Positions 27,468-38,023 of a stretch of 64,000 bases of DNA are shown here, one piece after another. The notes beneath the pieces were generated by a model that was not told where the DNA came from, searched no databases, and saw nothing but the letters and a program-made list of their open reading frames with translations. The stretch is from contig WGER01000029.1 of the NCBI GenBank assembly GCA_015492645.1, positions 36,244 through 100,243 on the forward strand, read 5' to 3'. The translations under genes and the position numbers were made by a program. The DNA is from Nitrospirota bacterium. GTDB taxonomy: Bacteria; Nitrospirota; Thermodesulfovibrionia; Thermodesulfovibrionales; JdFR-85. How positions within the stretch are numbered: the stretch's first letter is position 1; each line of letters starts with the position of its first letter.

Positions 27468-28067
27468 ATGAAGAAACCTATAATGAAGGACTATATCCTG
27501 GAACTCCACGAGATGTGTGTGAAGGCAGAAGAGGCCCTTTCATCGCTTTATAATGCCTTTATCTATAATAAGGAGTCGTTCATTAAGGAAGCAGACAAAT
27601 ATATCAAAGAAATAGAAAAGAAAGAAAAGGACCTTACCCAGAAATTGATTGATCTGTCTGCCACAGATGAGGTGGCCCGTGTATACGTTACAGTGCCAGT
27701 ACATCTGGAACGGATCGCCTCCAACCTGAAACACATAGCCAGGGCAATCTCAGCAAAGATAGAGGAAAACCTGCTGTTCAGTGATAAGGCGGTGGAAGAG
27801 ATCAACTACCTCTTCAGCAGGGTCAAGGAGATGATAGCGAATCTGAGTGACCTTATGTTAGCCCGTAATATCTTTCTTGCAAACTATATAAGTGAATCAG
27901 AAAAGGATGTGGAGAGGGCCGCATCAGAGTATGCAACACTACACGAAGAACGATTGATTGAAGGTCTCTGCCTGCCTAAGGCATCAGGGGTGTATGTGGT
28001 ACTGCTGGATTCGATAAAGAGAATTGCCTGGAATGCGAAGGAGATCGCCAGGAAACTATCAAAGTAG
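27468..28067 (+). CDS. PhoU-like all-helical protein of unknown role
   Basis: Heptad-rich helical sequence with LERIASNLKHIARAI motif resembling PhoU/UPF0111-type domains. Confidence 0.5.
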   Translation: MKKPIMKDYILELHEMCVKAEEALSSLYNAFIYNKESFIKEADKYIKEIEKKEKDLTQKLIDLSATDEVARVYVTVPVHLERIASNLKHIARAISAKIEENLLFSDKAVEEINYLFSRVKEMIANLSDLMLARNIFLANYISESEKDVERAASEYATLHEERLIEGLCLPKASGVYVVLLDSIKRIAWNAKEIARKLSK

Positions 28068-28968
28068 TTTCACTCCATCATACCTCAGACTCACAGAAGA
28101 GGAACTGCTCAGGCGTGCAGAAGAGGCCCTTGAGATACTCCGTAACTGTACCCTCTGTCCGAGACACTGTGAGGTAGATAGAGTTTCTGGAGAAAGGGGG
28201 TTTTGCAGAACCGGTGATATGCCGATCATCTCAAGTTGGGGGCCTCATTTTGGTGAAGAGCCACCACTTGTTGGTCGGGGAGGTTCAGGAACGGTCTTTT
28301 TCACACACTGTAACTTAGGGTGTCTTTACTGTCAGAACTACACAATCAGCCACCTTGGCGAAGGACAGGAGGTCTCCTTTGAGAAACTCGCCTCTGTGAT
28401 GCTCTCACTGCAACAGATGGGCTGTCACAATATAAACCTTGTAACACCAACCCATCAGGTACCCATGATACTGATGGCCTTGGTGATCGCAAGACAAAGG
28501 GGGCTGAGTCTGCCCATAGTCTACAACTGTGGAGGCTACGAATCTGTACAGACCCTGAAACTCCTGGAGGGAATAATTGATATCTACATGCCTGATTTCA
28601 AATACTGGGACAGTGATGTGGCCAAAAGGTATTCCCTTGCTGAGGACTACCCCGACAGGGCGAAAGAGGCCCTGAAAGAGATGCACAGGCAGGTAGGTGA
28701 TCTTGTGATAAATGCCGAGGGGATTGCTGAGAGGGGTCTTCTGGTAAGACATCTGGTTCTGCCAGGTGGATTGGCAGGCACTAAAGAAGTGGTGAGATTT
28801 ATTGCAGAGGAGATCTCACGGGATACATATATAAACATCATGGACCAGTACCATCCATGCTACAGGGCCTTTGATCATCCACCCCTGGACAGGAGGATCA
28901 CCTCTTCAGAGTTTAGGGAGGCGGTCGAGTTTGCAAGGAGGGCGGGACTCAGGAGGATACTCTACTGA
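28024..28968 (+). CDS. Radical SAM protein, pyruvate formate-lyase-activating-like
   Basis: CTLCPRHCEVDR, THCNLGCLYCQNYTIS radical SAM motif. Confidence 0.85.
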   Translation: MPGMRRRSPGNYQSSFTPSYLRLTEEELLRRAEEALEILRNCTLCPRHCEVDRVSGERGFCRTGDMPIISSWGPHFGEEPPLVGRGGSGTVFFTHCNLGCLYCQNYTISHLGEGQEVSFEKLASVMLSLQQMGCHNINLVTPTHQVPMILMALVIARQRGLSLPIVYNCGGYESVQTLKLLEGIIDIYMPDFKYWDSDVAKRYSLAEDYPDRAKEALKEMHRQVGDLVINAEGIAERGLLVRHLVLPGGLAGTKEVVRFIAEEISRDTYINIMDQYHPCYRAFDHPPLDRRITSSEFREAVEFARRAGLRRILY

Positions 28969-28969
28969 G

Positions 28970-29236
28970 ATGTCACCCCTTTTGAAGATAGTCTTCAGTC
29001 GTTTAACCGTTACCACCCTCAGACAGGCCAAGAGGCTGGTAAAGATAGTAATCGGCTTCACCCTTCTGATAATTGGCCTGGTGATGATAGTCACACCGGG
29101 GCCGGCCACAGTCGTGATACCCCTTGCGCTTGGTATACTGGCAGGGGAGTTTCTCTGGGCCAAATGGCTCCTCAACAAATTCAATTATGGCCTCACCAGA
29201 CTATGGGGGATAAGGTGGAAGAGAAGAAGGCACTAA
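28970..29236 (+). CDS. PGPGW-type small transmembrane protein
   Basis: IVTPGPATVVIPLALGILAGEFLWAKWLL; start adjusted. Confidence 0.7.
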   Translation: MSPLLKIVFSRLTVTTLRQAKRLVKIVIGFTLLIIGLVMIVTPGPATVVIPLALGILAGEFLWAKWLLNKFNYGLTRLWGIRWKRRRH

Positions 29237-29712
29237 TACTACTTCTTATCCTGACATTGATTGCCGGATGTGGCTATTCTTTAAAAAGGCCCTATACCAC
29301 CAGGACAGTACATCTCATAGATGTCCAGAATCTCACCACAGAACCCGGACTGGATGACCTCTTCAGAAGGGTGTTTACTGAGATGGCACTCCTGTACAAT
29401 GTGAAACTTGACAGGGAAGCGGACATACAGTTAGAGGTGAAAATCTCCCGATTCGATCTGCAGATAATAACCCTTAAGAGGGACCTTGCAGCAGAGTATT
29501 CAATAACATTAATGGCAGATGTCTCTGTCAAAACATCCTCAGACATCAGGAACCTGAAGAATGTCTCTTCTGACTATCTTGAGACCTTTGTCTCTCCTCA
29601 GAGTGTCTCAGCAATTCAGGCAGAGAAGGAACTGGCCTCTGAGAGGGCCATGGCAGAACTCTGCAGAAAGATACTACTGGAGATGGAGTTTAATCTCGGC
29701 ATATGGGATTGA
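29203..29712 (+). CDS. lptE: LptE-like LPS-assembly lipoprotein
   Basis: Lipobox LTLIAGCGYSLKRP; LptE-like beta pattern; directly upstream of holA. Confidence 0.75.
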   Translation: MGDKVEEKKALILLLILTLIAGCGYSLKRPYTTRTVHLIDVQNLTTEPGLDDLFRRVFTEMALLYNVKLDREADIQLEVKISRFDLQIITLKRDLAAEYSITLMADVSVKTSSDIRNLKNVSSDYLETFVSPQSVSAIQAEKELASERAMAELCRKILLEMEFNLGIWD

Positions 29713-30578
29713 AGAGACTTTTCAGGGAGATTGACAGGGGGCTCAAAAGCCCTGTGTATATAATATATGTGGAGGACCCTTTCCTGATCACCCAGATCAT
29801 AAATCGTCTCAAAGATGGTCTCCCTGAGCCGGAAAGGGAAATAGCCATAACTGTTTACGATTTTGATTCTGCAGAGAGGCCATCTATGAAAGACCTTCTC
29901 CAAGACCTGAATACTCCAGGATTCCTCGGGAAAAAAAAGACTGTCGTCTTAAAATGGGCTGACAGATTGAAGAAGACAGAAAAAGAGGACCTTCTCGGTT
30001 ATCTCGGAAATCCCTCCCCAGATGTGCATCTCCTTATTATTCTCAGACAATTGCGAAAGACAGAGGATCTGCCCGGGCAATTTCCTACATTCCACATCCA
30101 TCTTAACCGGGGGAATCTCTACTCCTATATCAGGGATGTTGCGTCCCAGAAGGGGCTCAGACTTTCAGAGGAGATGGTTAAGGCAATCGCTATTGTTTCT
30201 GGTGGCGATGCTGGCCTGATAAACAACGAACTGGAAAAGTTGAGTCTTCTTGAAGGAACTTCATCCGACAAGGATTCAAGGAAAATCCTTAAACCCCACC
30301 TTCTATCTCAACCCTCAAATGTCTTCTCACTTGCAGAGGCAATCCTGAGAAGGGACAAACAGAGGGCCTTCCAATTGCTATACATGCTATCAGATTATGA
30401 CCCCTCACAGGTGGTAGGTGCACTAAACTGGGCATTTAAAGAGTCATTGAAAAAGGGGGAACACTCACAGGATTTTTATAGACAGGCATTTCAGATCCTG
30501 CTTGAAGCGGATCTGAATATCAAAAATACAAGAAAATATCCCCTGGAGCATCTGCTCTTCAGGCTGTTTCTTCTTTGA
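29703..30578 (+). CDS. holA: DNA polymerase III delta subunit
   Basis: HolA family pattern (LNTPGFLGKKKTVVLKWADRLK... ISGGDAGLINNELEKLSLL), adjacent to rpsT. Confidence 0.82.
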   Translation: MGLKRLFREIDRGLKSPVYIIYVEDPFLITQIINRLKDGLPEPEREIAITVYDFDSAERPSMKDLLQDLNTPGFLGKKKTVVLKWADRLKKTEKEDLLGYLGNPSPDVHLLIILRQLRKTEDLPGQFPTFHIHLNRGNLYSYIRDVASQKGLRLSEEMVKAIAIVSGGDAGLINNELEKLSLLEGTSSDKDSRKILKPHLLSQPSNVFSLAEAILRRDKQRAFQLLYMLSDYDPSQVVGALNWAFKESLKKGEHSQDFYRQAFQILLEADLNIKNTRKYPLEHLLFRLFLL

Positions 30579-30840
30579 GGACCCTATTTGCCTTTTTCAT
30601 CAGGCGTGATATCCTCCGTGAGGCCGTATTTCTATGGATTACCCCCTTTGAGGCAGCCTTGGATATGGTCCTTATGGCCTCCCTCAGGTGAGTCTGGAGT
30701 GCCTCACGGTCCTTCTCAAGGATAGCCATTTCCACCTTTTTTGTGAAGGTCTTGATACGACTCTTCCAACTCTGATTCCTGAGTCTCCTCTTTTCCGCCT
30801 GTCTCACCCTCTTGAGGGCACTCAAATTCTTCCTGGGCAT
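30559..30840 (-). CDS. rpsT: 30S ribosomal protein S20
   Basis: ALKRVRQAEKRRLRNQSWKSRIKTFTKKVE ... KGVIHRNTASRRISRLMKKAN. Confidence 0.95.
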   Translation of the reverse strand: MPRKNLSALKRVRQAEKRRLRNQSWKSRIKTFTKKVEMAILEKDREALQTHLREAIRTISKAASKGVIHRNTASRRISRLMKKANRVLKEETA

Positions 30841-30891
30841 CTACTCCTCCTCTTCAGTTTATTAGATTATATTTAAAAGATGATCAATTCA

Positions 30892-31545
30892 TCAACTCTT
30901 CTTCTCTGCACTCAGTGACTTCAGGACCTTTATCCCCAGCGGGGTAATGGTGTACCCCTTCCTCTGACTGCTCCTGATAAGGTTCATCTCCTTCAACTGC
31001 TTCATGTTTCTCCTTATATGCTCTGCAGGTATCTTCAATTGCTTCTCCAGGTCCTTTGAGGGTATGTAACCATGTTCTCTAAGCAACTTCAGGGTCTTTA
31101 TGATCCAGGGCCTTGCATTTTTCTGGTCAGCAATGATCAACTGCTCCTTCAGTTCATTCAACTCAGAATCCTTTACATTGCCCATTGCCTTCTTGTAATC
31201 CTCGATGTCCTCCCCGATAAACTCGAACTCCACTCTCACTGCCCTCTCCTTCTCAAAATCCACCTCTCTGTCAGCAAGTTCCTCAAAATCTCTTCTGAAC
31301 TCCTCGAGGCTCTTTGCACCACACCTCTTCGCCTCCTCTTCCGTTACCTCACTGAGCCTCTTAAAATCTACATCAAGGACCCTAACAAGGCCGACCTGAT
31401 GTGCCCTGTAGATCTTGCCTCTCAGGACCCTGAGGGTGTCCCAGGGCTGGAAAGTGAGGGTTATCCTGCCCTGCTTTATATCTTCATGATATTTTTTTAG
31501 GAACCTGAACATCCTCTTCCTCCTTACTCTCACTTCATAGGACAA
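30892..31545 (-). CDS. ASCH-like domain fused to C-terminal winged-helix domain
   Basis: ITLTFQPWDTLRVLRGKIYRAHQVGLVRVLDVDFKRLSEVTEEEA ASCH-like; C-terminal wHTH. Confidence 0.55.
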   Translation of the reverse strand: MSYEVRVRRKRMFRFLKKYHEDIKQGRITLTFQPWDTLRVLRGKIYRAHQVGLVRVLDVDFKRLSEVTEEEAKRCGAKSLEEFRRDFEELADREVDFEKERAVRVEFEFIGEDIEDYKKAMGNVKDSELNELKEQLIIADQKNARPWIIKTLKLLREHGYIPSKDLEKQLKIPAEHIRRNMKQLKEMNLIRSSQRKGYTITPLGIKVLKSLSAEKKS

Positions 31546-31602
31546 AAAAATTTCAACTTATTCTATAATAACATTTTTTGGCAAAAATTTAAACCCCTCC
31601 CG

Positions 31603-31684
31603 GAATTGCCGTTAAAAATAATTGCTTTTTGAAGTAGTTCCTGCTGCCTTCCAGAGTTTTGATTGAAATTCTATCGACAATTTA
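31603..31684. repeat. Small palindromic intergenic element (MITE-like), copy 1
   Basis: Ends ggaattgccgtta / ttctatcgacaattt; reverse complement aaattgtcgatagaatttcaatcaaaactctggaaggcagcag aligns to 46167 copy. Confidence 0.6.
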
Positions 31685-32010
31685 GGGACCCCTTCTTGGT
31701 TTGCCTGTTGTTACTATTTTAAGTCACCTCAGTAGTGTCCGGTAAAAATTTATGGTTTTTAATAGGCACAATTATGAAGGGCATAAAGATATCGTATATG
31801 TGGAAATAAACAGAGGAAGGCCATCCTGTAGAAGACAATACAGGAATCTTAACCAGAGGCGATATTTGTTGATAAGATGGAAAAGAGAAACTGGAAGCCT
31901 CCAGAGAATCATCCCTGGAGAAGATAGGACAAAGTTAAAACCAGAAATGTGACATCAGCAATAATGTGATCCCCCTTAGAGTCAAATAGGCGACCGCCTC
32001 AAACTACAAA

Positions 32011-34359
32011 TTGGAACCAGAATTGAGGCACAGAAAATCTATGATTTATGTTATACTAAACTGCCTTAAAACTAAAAAATCACCATTAAAGGAGATTGAG
32101 ACTTTGGTAAAAAGCAGATCTCTGGGGCTGAGGCTTATAACGTCTCTCCTCTTTTTATTCTTCTTTGTCGCCTTTGCCTATGCGCAGATAGAACCCCCTG
32201 TGGTTGAGATTGAGATAAAGGGGTTGAAGAGGATCGAAAAGGGGGCCATACTGAGGAGGTTAAAACAGAAGGTGGGAATGCCTCTGTCAAGGCTTGCCAT
32301 ATCAGATGATATAAAAAACATCTATAAGATGGGTTATTTTGAAGATGTGAGGGTGGAGGCTGAGCCTGTAGAGGGGGGGGTAAAGGTGATTTATATTGTG
32401 AAGGAGAAACCCACCATAGTAAGAATCAACTTCTGGGGCAACAGGAAGTTCAAAGACGAAACCCTCCGTGAACAACTCACCATTTCAGTGGGTTCCATCT
32501 CCGACGTAACCCTTATTCAGGAGAATGTGGCAAGATTGAAAAACTTCTATGAGAGCAAGGGATACTATCTTGCCCAGATAGTGCCGGTGGTGAAGAGGGT
32601 AAGGGATGACGAAACTACAGTTACCTTTATGATAAAAGAAGGTCCGAAGGTGAAGATAAAAAAGATAGTAATAGAAGGCAACTCCGCCCTCTCTGACAGA
32701 AAGATAAAGAAGGTGATGAAGACAAGACCATGGTGGATATTCTCCCTTCTCACAAAGAGTGGATACTATAATAGCCAGATAATGAAGCAGGACATTCAGA
32801 ATATCAGACACCTCTACTATAATCATGGTTATTTAGACGTGGTGGTCTCCGAACCAGAAATCATATTGGATAAGAACAGGATGACCATCAAGATCACAAT
32901 CTCTGAGGGGAAACAGTACAGGGTGGAAAGGGTAACCTTAGAGGGTTATGAGCCTTCTGAAAAGGAAGACATCCTTAAACTTCTCAAGATCAGGGAAGGC
33001 GATATCTTCAGCCGAAAACTCCTTCAGGAGAGTATACAGTCGATTGTGGATTACTATACAGAACGGGGATATGCGATGGCCACTGTGGACCCAATAGTGT
33101 TACCTGACAGACAGACTCTCAAGACTACCGTGACACTCAGAATCAACAGAGGGGCCTTATACAGGATTGGTAGAATAGAGGTTATGGGTAATACCAAGAC
33201 CAAAGACAAGGTTATAAGGAGAGAGATGAGACTGGATGAGGGTGACGTCTTTAACAGCAAACTGCTGAGGAGGAGTTACGAGAGGATAAATAATCTGAAC
33301 TTTTTTGAGACGGTTGAGTTAATCCCGAGGCCCGATCCAGAAAGGAGGGAGATTGATATAGACATCAAGGTAAAGGAAAAGCCCACAGGTTTTCTCAGCA
33401 TAGGGGGTGGCTACAGCACAGTAGATAAATTTGTTGCCATGATAGACCTCACCCAGGCAAACCTCTTTGGTACAGGCAGATATATAAAACTCCGTGGAGA
33501 GTTTGGTGGAAGGACCACCTTCTATGAACTCTCTTACCGTGATCCCTGGTTTCTGGACAGGCCCGTATCCTTCAACCTCAGCGCCTACAATATAGAGAGG
33601 GACTACATAGCCTACTCAAAGAGGGCAACAGGCGGGTCTGTGGGATTTGGCAAACGGTTCCGGGAGTACTGGAGCGCCAGCATTACCTATTCCTTTGAGA
33701 GGGCAACCGTCTTTGACGTCTCTGAGGATGCCTCCAAGGTGATAAAGGAGCAGATTGGCACAAACACCACCAGCAGCATCACCCCTGCCATAACCCGTGA
33801 CAGCCGTGACAACTACATCGATCCCTCAAGAGGCTCAAGGAACAGTCTATATGTTACCTTTGCAGGGCTTGGAGGCACCAATAAGTTTATAAAGGGGGTT
33901 ATTGACTCCGCATGGTTCTTTCCTGTGACAGAGAGGACTGTCTTTTCAATAAGGGGCAGAGTGGGATATGCAGAGGGGTTGTTTGGAGAGAAATTGCCAC
34001 TGTATGAGAGATTCTATGTAGGTGGTCTTTATACCGTGAGAGGACTGGGATTTGGCGAGGCAGGGCCAAGGGATGAAGAGGGTGAGGTGATAGGAGGGAA
34101 AAAGGAACTGATTATAAACCTGGAATACAAGTTTCCCTTGGTGGAAGAGGTGAAACTGAAGGGTGTCGTCTTCTTTGATGCAGGCAGGGCCTACGACGAC
34201 AATGAGGACTTCGGTACAGATCTGAGATATACCACAGGAGTTGGTGTACGGTGGATATCACCGATGGGCCCGATCAGGATAGACTATGGATTTAACCTTG
34301 ACAGACGGCCTGATGAGAGTGCAAGCAGGGTAGAGTTCGCCTTTGGGACCTTCTTCTGA
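32011..34359 (+). CDS. bamA: Outer-membrane protein assembly factor BamA
   Basis: Five POTRA repeats then Omp85 barrel (GLGFGEAGPRDEEGEVIGGKKELIINLEYKFPL... GVGVRWISPMGPIRIDYGF); start uncertain. Confidence 0.95.
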   Translation: MEPELRHRKSMIYVILNCLKTKKSPLKEIETLVKSRSLGLRLITSLLFLFFFVAFAYAQIEPPVVEIEIKGLKRIEKGAILRRLKQKVGMPLSRLAISDDIKNIYKMGYFEDVRVEAEPVEGGVKVIYIVKEKPTIVRINFWGNRKFKDETLREQLTISVGSISDVTLIQENVARLKNFYESKGYYLAQIVPVVKRVRDDETTVTFMIKEGPKVKIKKIVIEGNSALSDRKIKKVMKTRPWWIFSLLTKSGYYNSQIMKQDIQNIRHLYYNHGYLDVVVSEPEIILDKNRMTIKITISEGKQYRVERVTLEGYEPSEKEDILKLLKIREGDIFSRKLLQESIQSIVDYYTERGYAMATVDPIVLPDRQTLKTTVTLRINRGALYRIGRIEVMGNTKTKDKVIRREMRLDEGDVFNSKLLRRSYERINNLNFFETVELIPRPDPERREIDIDIKVKEKPTGFLSIGGGYSTVDKFVAMIDLTQANLFGTGRYIKLRGEFGGRTTFYELSYRDPWFLDRPVSFNLSAYNIERDYIAYSKRATGGSVGFGKRFREYWSASITYSFERATVFDVSEDASKVIKEQIGTNTTSSITPAITRDSRDNYIDPSRGSRNSLYVTFAGLGGTNKFIKGVIDSAWFFPVTERTVFSIRGRVGYAEGLFGEKLPLYERFYVGGLYTVRGLGFGEAGPRDEEGEVIGGKKELIINLEYKFPLVEEVKLKGVVFFDAGRAYDDNEDFGTDLRYTTGVGVRWISPMGPIRIDYGFNLDRRPDESASRVEFAFGTFF

Positions 34360-34401
34360 ATATAGAGGTCAGACAGATAAAAAAACATAAAGGAGGACGA
34401 C

Positions 34402-34938
34402 ATGAAACGGCTTGTCTGGATCGGGACTTTGATAGCAATCCTCATCCTGCAATGGACAGTGGCAGGAACAGCAGACAGTGATGTAAAGATAGCAATAGTG
34501 GACCTCAGGAAGGCATTGAATGAATCAGAGGCCGGGCTGAAGGCAAAGGCATCGCTTGAGGAGATGATCAAACAGAAACAGAAGGCGATCGACGAAAAGG
34601 GCAAGGAGATTGAGGCACTGAAGGAGGAGATCGAGAAGAAGTCATCCGTCCTTTCAGAGGAAGCCCTCCGTAGCAAACAGGACGAACTTGACAGAAAGAT
34701 GAGGGAGTACAAGAGGTTTGTTCAGGATGCCCAGGAGGAGGTGAAAAAGAAGGAGAACCAGTTGACAGCAGAGATACTAAAAGAACTCAGAGAGATTATA
34801 AACGAGATAGGAAAGGAAGAGGGTTACTCTGTTATACTGGAGAAGGCAGAAGGGGTGGTCCTCTATTATAACGAGGCCGTAGATATTACCCAGAAGGTGA
34901 TAGACAGATATAACAAGAAATTCAGACAGGGCAAATGA
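34402..34938 (+). CDS. OmpH/Skp family periplasmic chaperone
   Basis: Signal peptide, coiled-coil Skp pattern, bamA downstream. Confidence 0.88.
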   Translation: MKRLVWIGTLIAILILQWTVAGTADSDVKIAIVDLRKALNESEAGLKAKASLEEMIKQKQKAIDEKGKEIEALKEEIEKKSSVLSEEALRSKQDELDRKMREYKRFVQDAQEEVKKKENQLTAEILKELREIINEIGKEEGYSVILEKAEGVVLYYNEAVDITQKVIDRYNKKFRQGK

Positions 34939-35960
34939 GACTGAGGGAAGTGGCAGATATCCTGGAAGGCACCCTCTATGGTCCTGATGATATAGAGATA
35001 ACCTCCGTCTGTTCAATAGAAGAGGCAGAAGAGGGCTCGATCACCTTCCTTACAAACCGAAACCTCATCGAGAAACTGAGGGGCTCAAGGGCGTCCGCTG
35101 TAATTGTATCCGAGTACTTAGAGGATCTGCCGATACCCCAGATTGTTGTGAAGGACCCACGGTACGCCTTTGCTCAGATCCTCAGACATCTCTATGTCAG
35201 ACCTCATCCTCCAAAGGGGGTGATGGAAGGGGCATATGTCTCGCCTACGGCCTCACTGGGCAGAGACATCACACTGTACCCAAATGTCTATGTATCTGAT
35301 GGAGTAAGGATTGGTGACAGGAGTGTCCTTTACCCGGGTGTGTACATAGGGGAGGGGAGCACTATTGGAGAAGACTGTTTAATCTACCCCAATGTGACAA
35401 TACGGGAAGGGGTAAGAATCGGCTCAAGGGTAACGGTTCATTCAGGCACCGTGATAGGCTCCGACGGATTCGGATACGTAATGCACGAGGGCAGACACGA
35501 AAAGATCCCCCAGGTGGGGGGAGTGGTGATTGAAGACGATGTAGAGATAGGTGCCTGTGTTACTATTGACAGGGCTACTACAGGTAATACCGTGATAGGG
35601 GAGGGGACCAAGATTGACAATCTTGTACAGATAGGGCATAATGTCAAGATTGGCAAACACTGTATCATAGTGGCACAGGTGGGAATAGCAGGGAGCACTG
35701 AACTGGGCAATTATGTGACCCTTGCAGGGCAGGTTGGAATCTCAGATCATCTCAAGATAGGAGACGGTTGTATAGTGGGGGCAAAGTCCGGGGTGATGAG
35801 GAATCTCACCAGAGGGGCCTATTCCGGGATCCCTGCTACTGAACACCGGAAGTGGCTCAAGACACAGGCAATAATTGAGAGACTACCTGATATATATAAA
35901 AAGATAAGGGAGTTGGAAAGGGAACTGGAAAAATTGAAGTCAGGAGGTGGAGATGGTTAA
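34935..35960 (+). CDS. lpxD: UDP-3-O-acylglucosamine N-acyltransferase
   Basis: Hexapeptide repeats, GSDGFGYV motif. Confidence 0.95.
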   Translation: MRLREVADILEGTLYGPDDIEITSVCSIEEAEEGSITFLTNRNLIEKLRGSRASAVIVSEYLEDLPIPQIVVKDPRYAFAQILRHLYVRPHPPKGVMEGAYVSPTASLGRDITLYPNVYVSDGVRIGDRSVLYPGVYIGEGSTIGEDCLIYPNVTIREGVRIGSRVTVHSGTVIGSDGFGYVMHEGRHEKIPQVGGVVIEDDVEIGACVTIDRATTGNTVIGEGTKIDNLVQIGHNVKIGKHCIIVAQVGIAGSTELGNYVTLAGQVGISDHLKIGDGCIVGAKSGVMRNLTRGAYSGIPATEHRKWLKTQAIIERLPDIYKKIRELERELEKLKSGGGDG

Positions 35961-36387
35961 CATCAAGGAGATAATGGATATCCTGCCACACAGGTATCCC
36001 TTCCTGATGGTGGACCGGGTGATAGAGATAGAGGAAGGCAAGAGGGCAGTAGGGATCAAAAACGTCACCATCAATGAGCCCTACTTTCAGGGGCACTTCC
36101 CAGGGCATCCGATAATGCCAGGGGTCCTGATCATAGAGGCCCTTGCCCAAGTCTCAGGAGTGCTCGCATTCAAGTCAGGCGTCACCGGGAAGGCCACATA
36201 CTTTCTGAGCGTAGAGAAGGCAAAGTTCAGGAAACCGGTGGTGCCGGGAGACCAGTTGAGACTGGAGGTGACGGTACTGAGGGGCAGGGGCTCTGTCTGG
36301 AGGTTTGAGGGCAGGGCCTTTGTGGACGATAACCTCGTTGCCGAGGCCGAGTTTACCGCTATGGTGACCGACAGGGAGATCGCCTGA
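35947..36387 (+). CDS. fabZ: 3-hydroxyacyl-ACP dehydratase
   Basis: [13 protein letters not shown] and [20 protein letters not shown]. Confidence 0.96.
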   Translation: MEMVNIKEIMDILPHRYPFLMVDRVIEIEEGKRAVGIKNVTINEPYFQGHFPGHPIMPGVLIIEALAQVSGVLAFKSGVTGKATYFLSVEKAKFRKPVVPGDQLRLEVTVLRGRGSVWRFEGRAFVDDNLVAEAEFTAMVTDREIA

Positions 36388-37187
36388 TGCCCGAGATACA
36401 TCCAACAGCAATAATAAATCAGGGGGCAGAGATAGATGAGGATGTTGTGATAGGTCCCTACTGCATCCTGGGAAGTAAGGTGAAGATCCGGAAGGGCACG
36501 GTCCTCATGAACAATGTGGTTGTGGAAGGAGACACCACAATAGGTGAGGATTGCAGGATCTTCCCCTTTGCCACCATTGGATTACCCCCCCAGGACCTGA
36601 AGTACAAAGGAGAGCCAACAGGTGTCAGGATCGGCAGGGGTAACATAATCAGGGAGTTCATAACGATTCACAGGGGTTCTGTGGGTGGTGATGGATACAC
36701 CGATATAGGGGACAACAACTTCCTCATGGCATATGTGCATATTGCCCATGACTGTAAGATCGGCAGTGGTATAATCATGGCAAATGCTGCCACACTGGCG
36801 GGTCATGTGGTGGTGGAGGACAATGCGGTGATAGGTGGGCTTGTTGCGGTCCATCAATTCACAAGGATAGGTGCCTATGCAATGGTCGGAGGATTCAGTG
36901 GAGTGGGCCAGGATGTACCACCCTATACAATTGCAGCAGGACCAAGGGCAAAACTCTATGGTCTTAATGTGGTGGGGTTGAAGAGACACGGTTTCTCTGA
37001 GGAGACCATATCAGAACTGAAGAGGGCCTATCGTATACTCTTCAGACAGAAACTCTCCCTTACAGAGGCGATCAAGAGGGTCCAGCAGGAACTGCCCTAC
37101 ACTGATGAGATTGCCCACCTCATAGAATTTATAAATGCCAATAAAAGGGGCATCTGCAGGGCTGCCAGGGAGGGCGCCTCACTATAA
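36387..37187 (+). CDS. lpxA: UDP-N-acetylglucosamine O-acyltransferase
   Basis: Hexapeptide repeats, LYGLNVVGLKRHGFS. Confidence 0.95.
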   Translation: MPEIHPTAIINQGAEIDEDVVIGPYCILGSKVKIRKGTVLMNNVVVEGDTTIGEDCRIFPFATIGLPPQDLKYKGEPTGVRIGRGNIIREFITIHRGSVGGDGYTDIGDNNFLMAYVHIAHDCKIGSGIIMANAATLAGHVVVEDNAVIGGLVAVHQFTRIGAYAMVGGFSGVGQDVPPYTIAAGPRAKLYGLNVVGLKRHGFSEETISELKRAYRILFRQKLSLTEAIKRVQQELPYTDEIAHLIEFINANKRGICRAAREGASL

Positions 37188-37198
37188 AAACTGGACCT

Positions 37199-38023
37199 AT
37201 GAAGGCAACCCTTGCAGTGATCGCAGGAAGCGGAACCCTGCCGGTGATAGTGGCAGAAGAGGCCAGGAGGCAGGGATACAGCGTTATTTACATAGCACTT
37301 GATCCCATAGCAGAACATCCGGTGCCTTCCACTGTAAGGACAGTAAGGGTGAATGTGGGCAGGTTCGGAAAACTCCTGAAGATCCTCCGCAAAGAGGCCG
37401 CACAGTATGTAGTGATGGCAGGGAAGGTCCCCAAGTCCCTCATGTACAGGGGCAGTGTGGTGCCAGATATAAAGGCACTCCAGATAATGATGAAACTTAA
37501 GGACAGAAGCGATGACACCATTATGCTGACAGTTGTGAAGGAGATCGAGGCCGTGGGGCTCAAGGTCCTGAACACCACCGACTTTACAACACCCCTTATG
37601 GCACCTGAGGGATGCATCACCCGGAGGAAGCCCCAACGCTCTGAGTTAGAGGATATAGAGTTTGGTCTCAGAATGGCAAAGGAGGTGGGACGGCTGGATA
37701 TCGGACAGACAGTGGTGGTCAAGAATACAGCGGTGATGGCAGTAGAGGCGATTGAGGGGACTGATGAGGCGATTAAAAGGGGAGGCAGACTGGCAGGCCC
37801 TGGTGCAGTAGTGGTGAAGGTGAGTAAACCTGGGCAGGACCTGAGGTTTGATGTCCCTGTAGCAGGGGTTCAGACAGTTGAGAGCATGGTGGAGGTGGGG
37901 GCATCGGTACTGGCCGTTGAGGCAGGCCATGTGATACTGCTCCAGAGAGAGGAGATGATCAGCCTGGCAGACAGGGCGGGTATATCCATTGTGGGTGTGA
38001 AATACTCTGACAGGGATGATTAA
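37199..38023 (+). CDS. lpxI: UDP-2,3-diacylglucosamine pyrophosphatase, LpxI type
   Basis: LAVIAGSGTLPVIVAEEARRQG, FDVPVAGVQTVESM. Confidence 0.92.
   Translation: MKATLAVIAGSGTLPVIVAEEARRQGYSVIYIALDPIAEHPVPSTVRTVRVNVGRFGKLLKILRKEAAQYVVMAGKVPKSLMYRGSVVPDIKALQIMMKLKDRSDDTIMLTVVKEIEAVGLKVLNTTDFTTPLMAPEGCITRRKPQRSELEDIEFGLRMAKEVGRLDIGQTVVVKNTAVMAVEAIEGTDEAIKRGGRLAGPGAVVVKVSKPGQDLRFDVPVAGVQTVESMVEVGASVLAVEAGHVILLQREEMISLADRAGISIVGVKYSDRDD

Noticed and set aside
31752-31952. 66-aa ORF upstream of bamA, considered as a transposase remnant because of nearby tagtgtccgg
   Set aside because: No transposase motif; IS assignment of the short motif is not supportable by eye.
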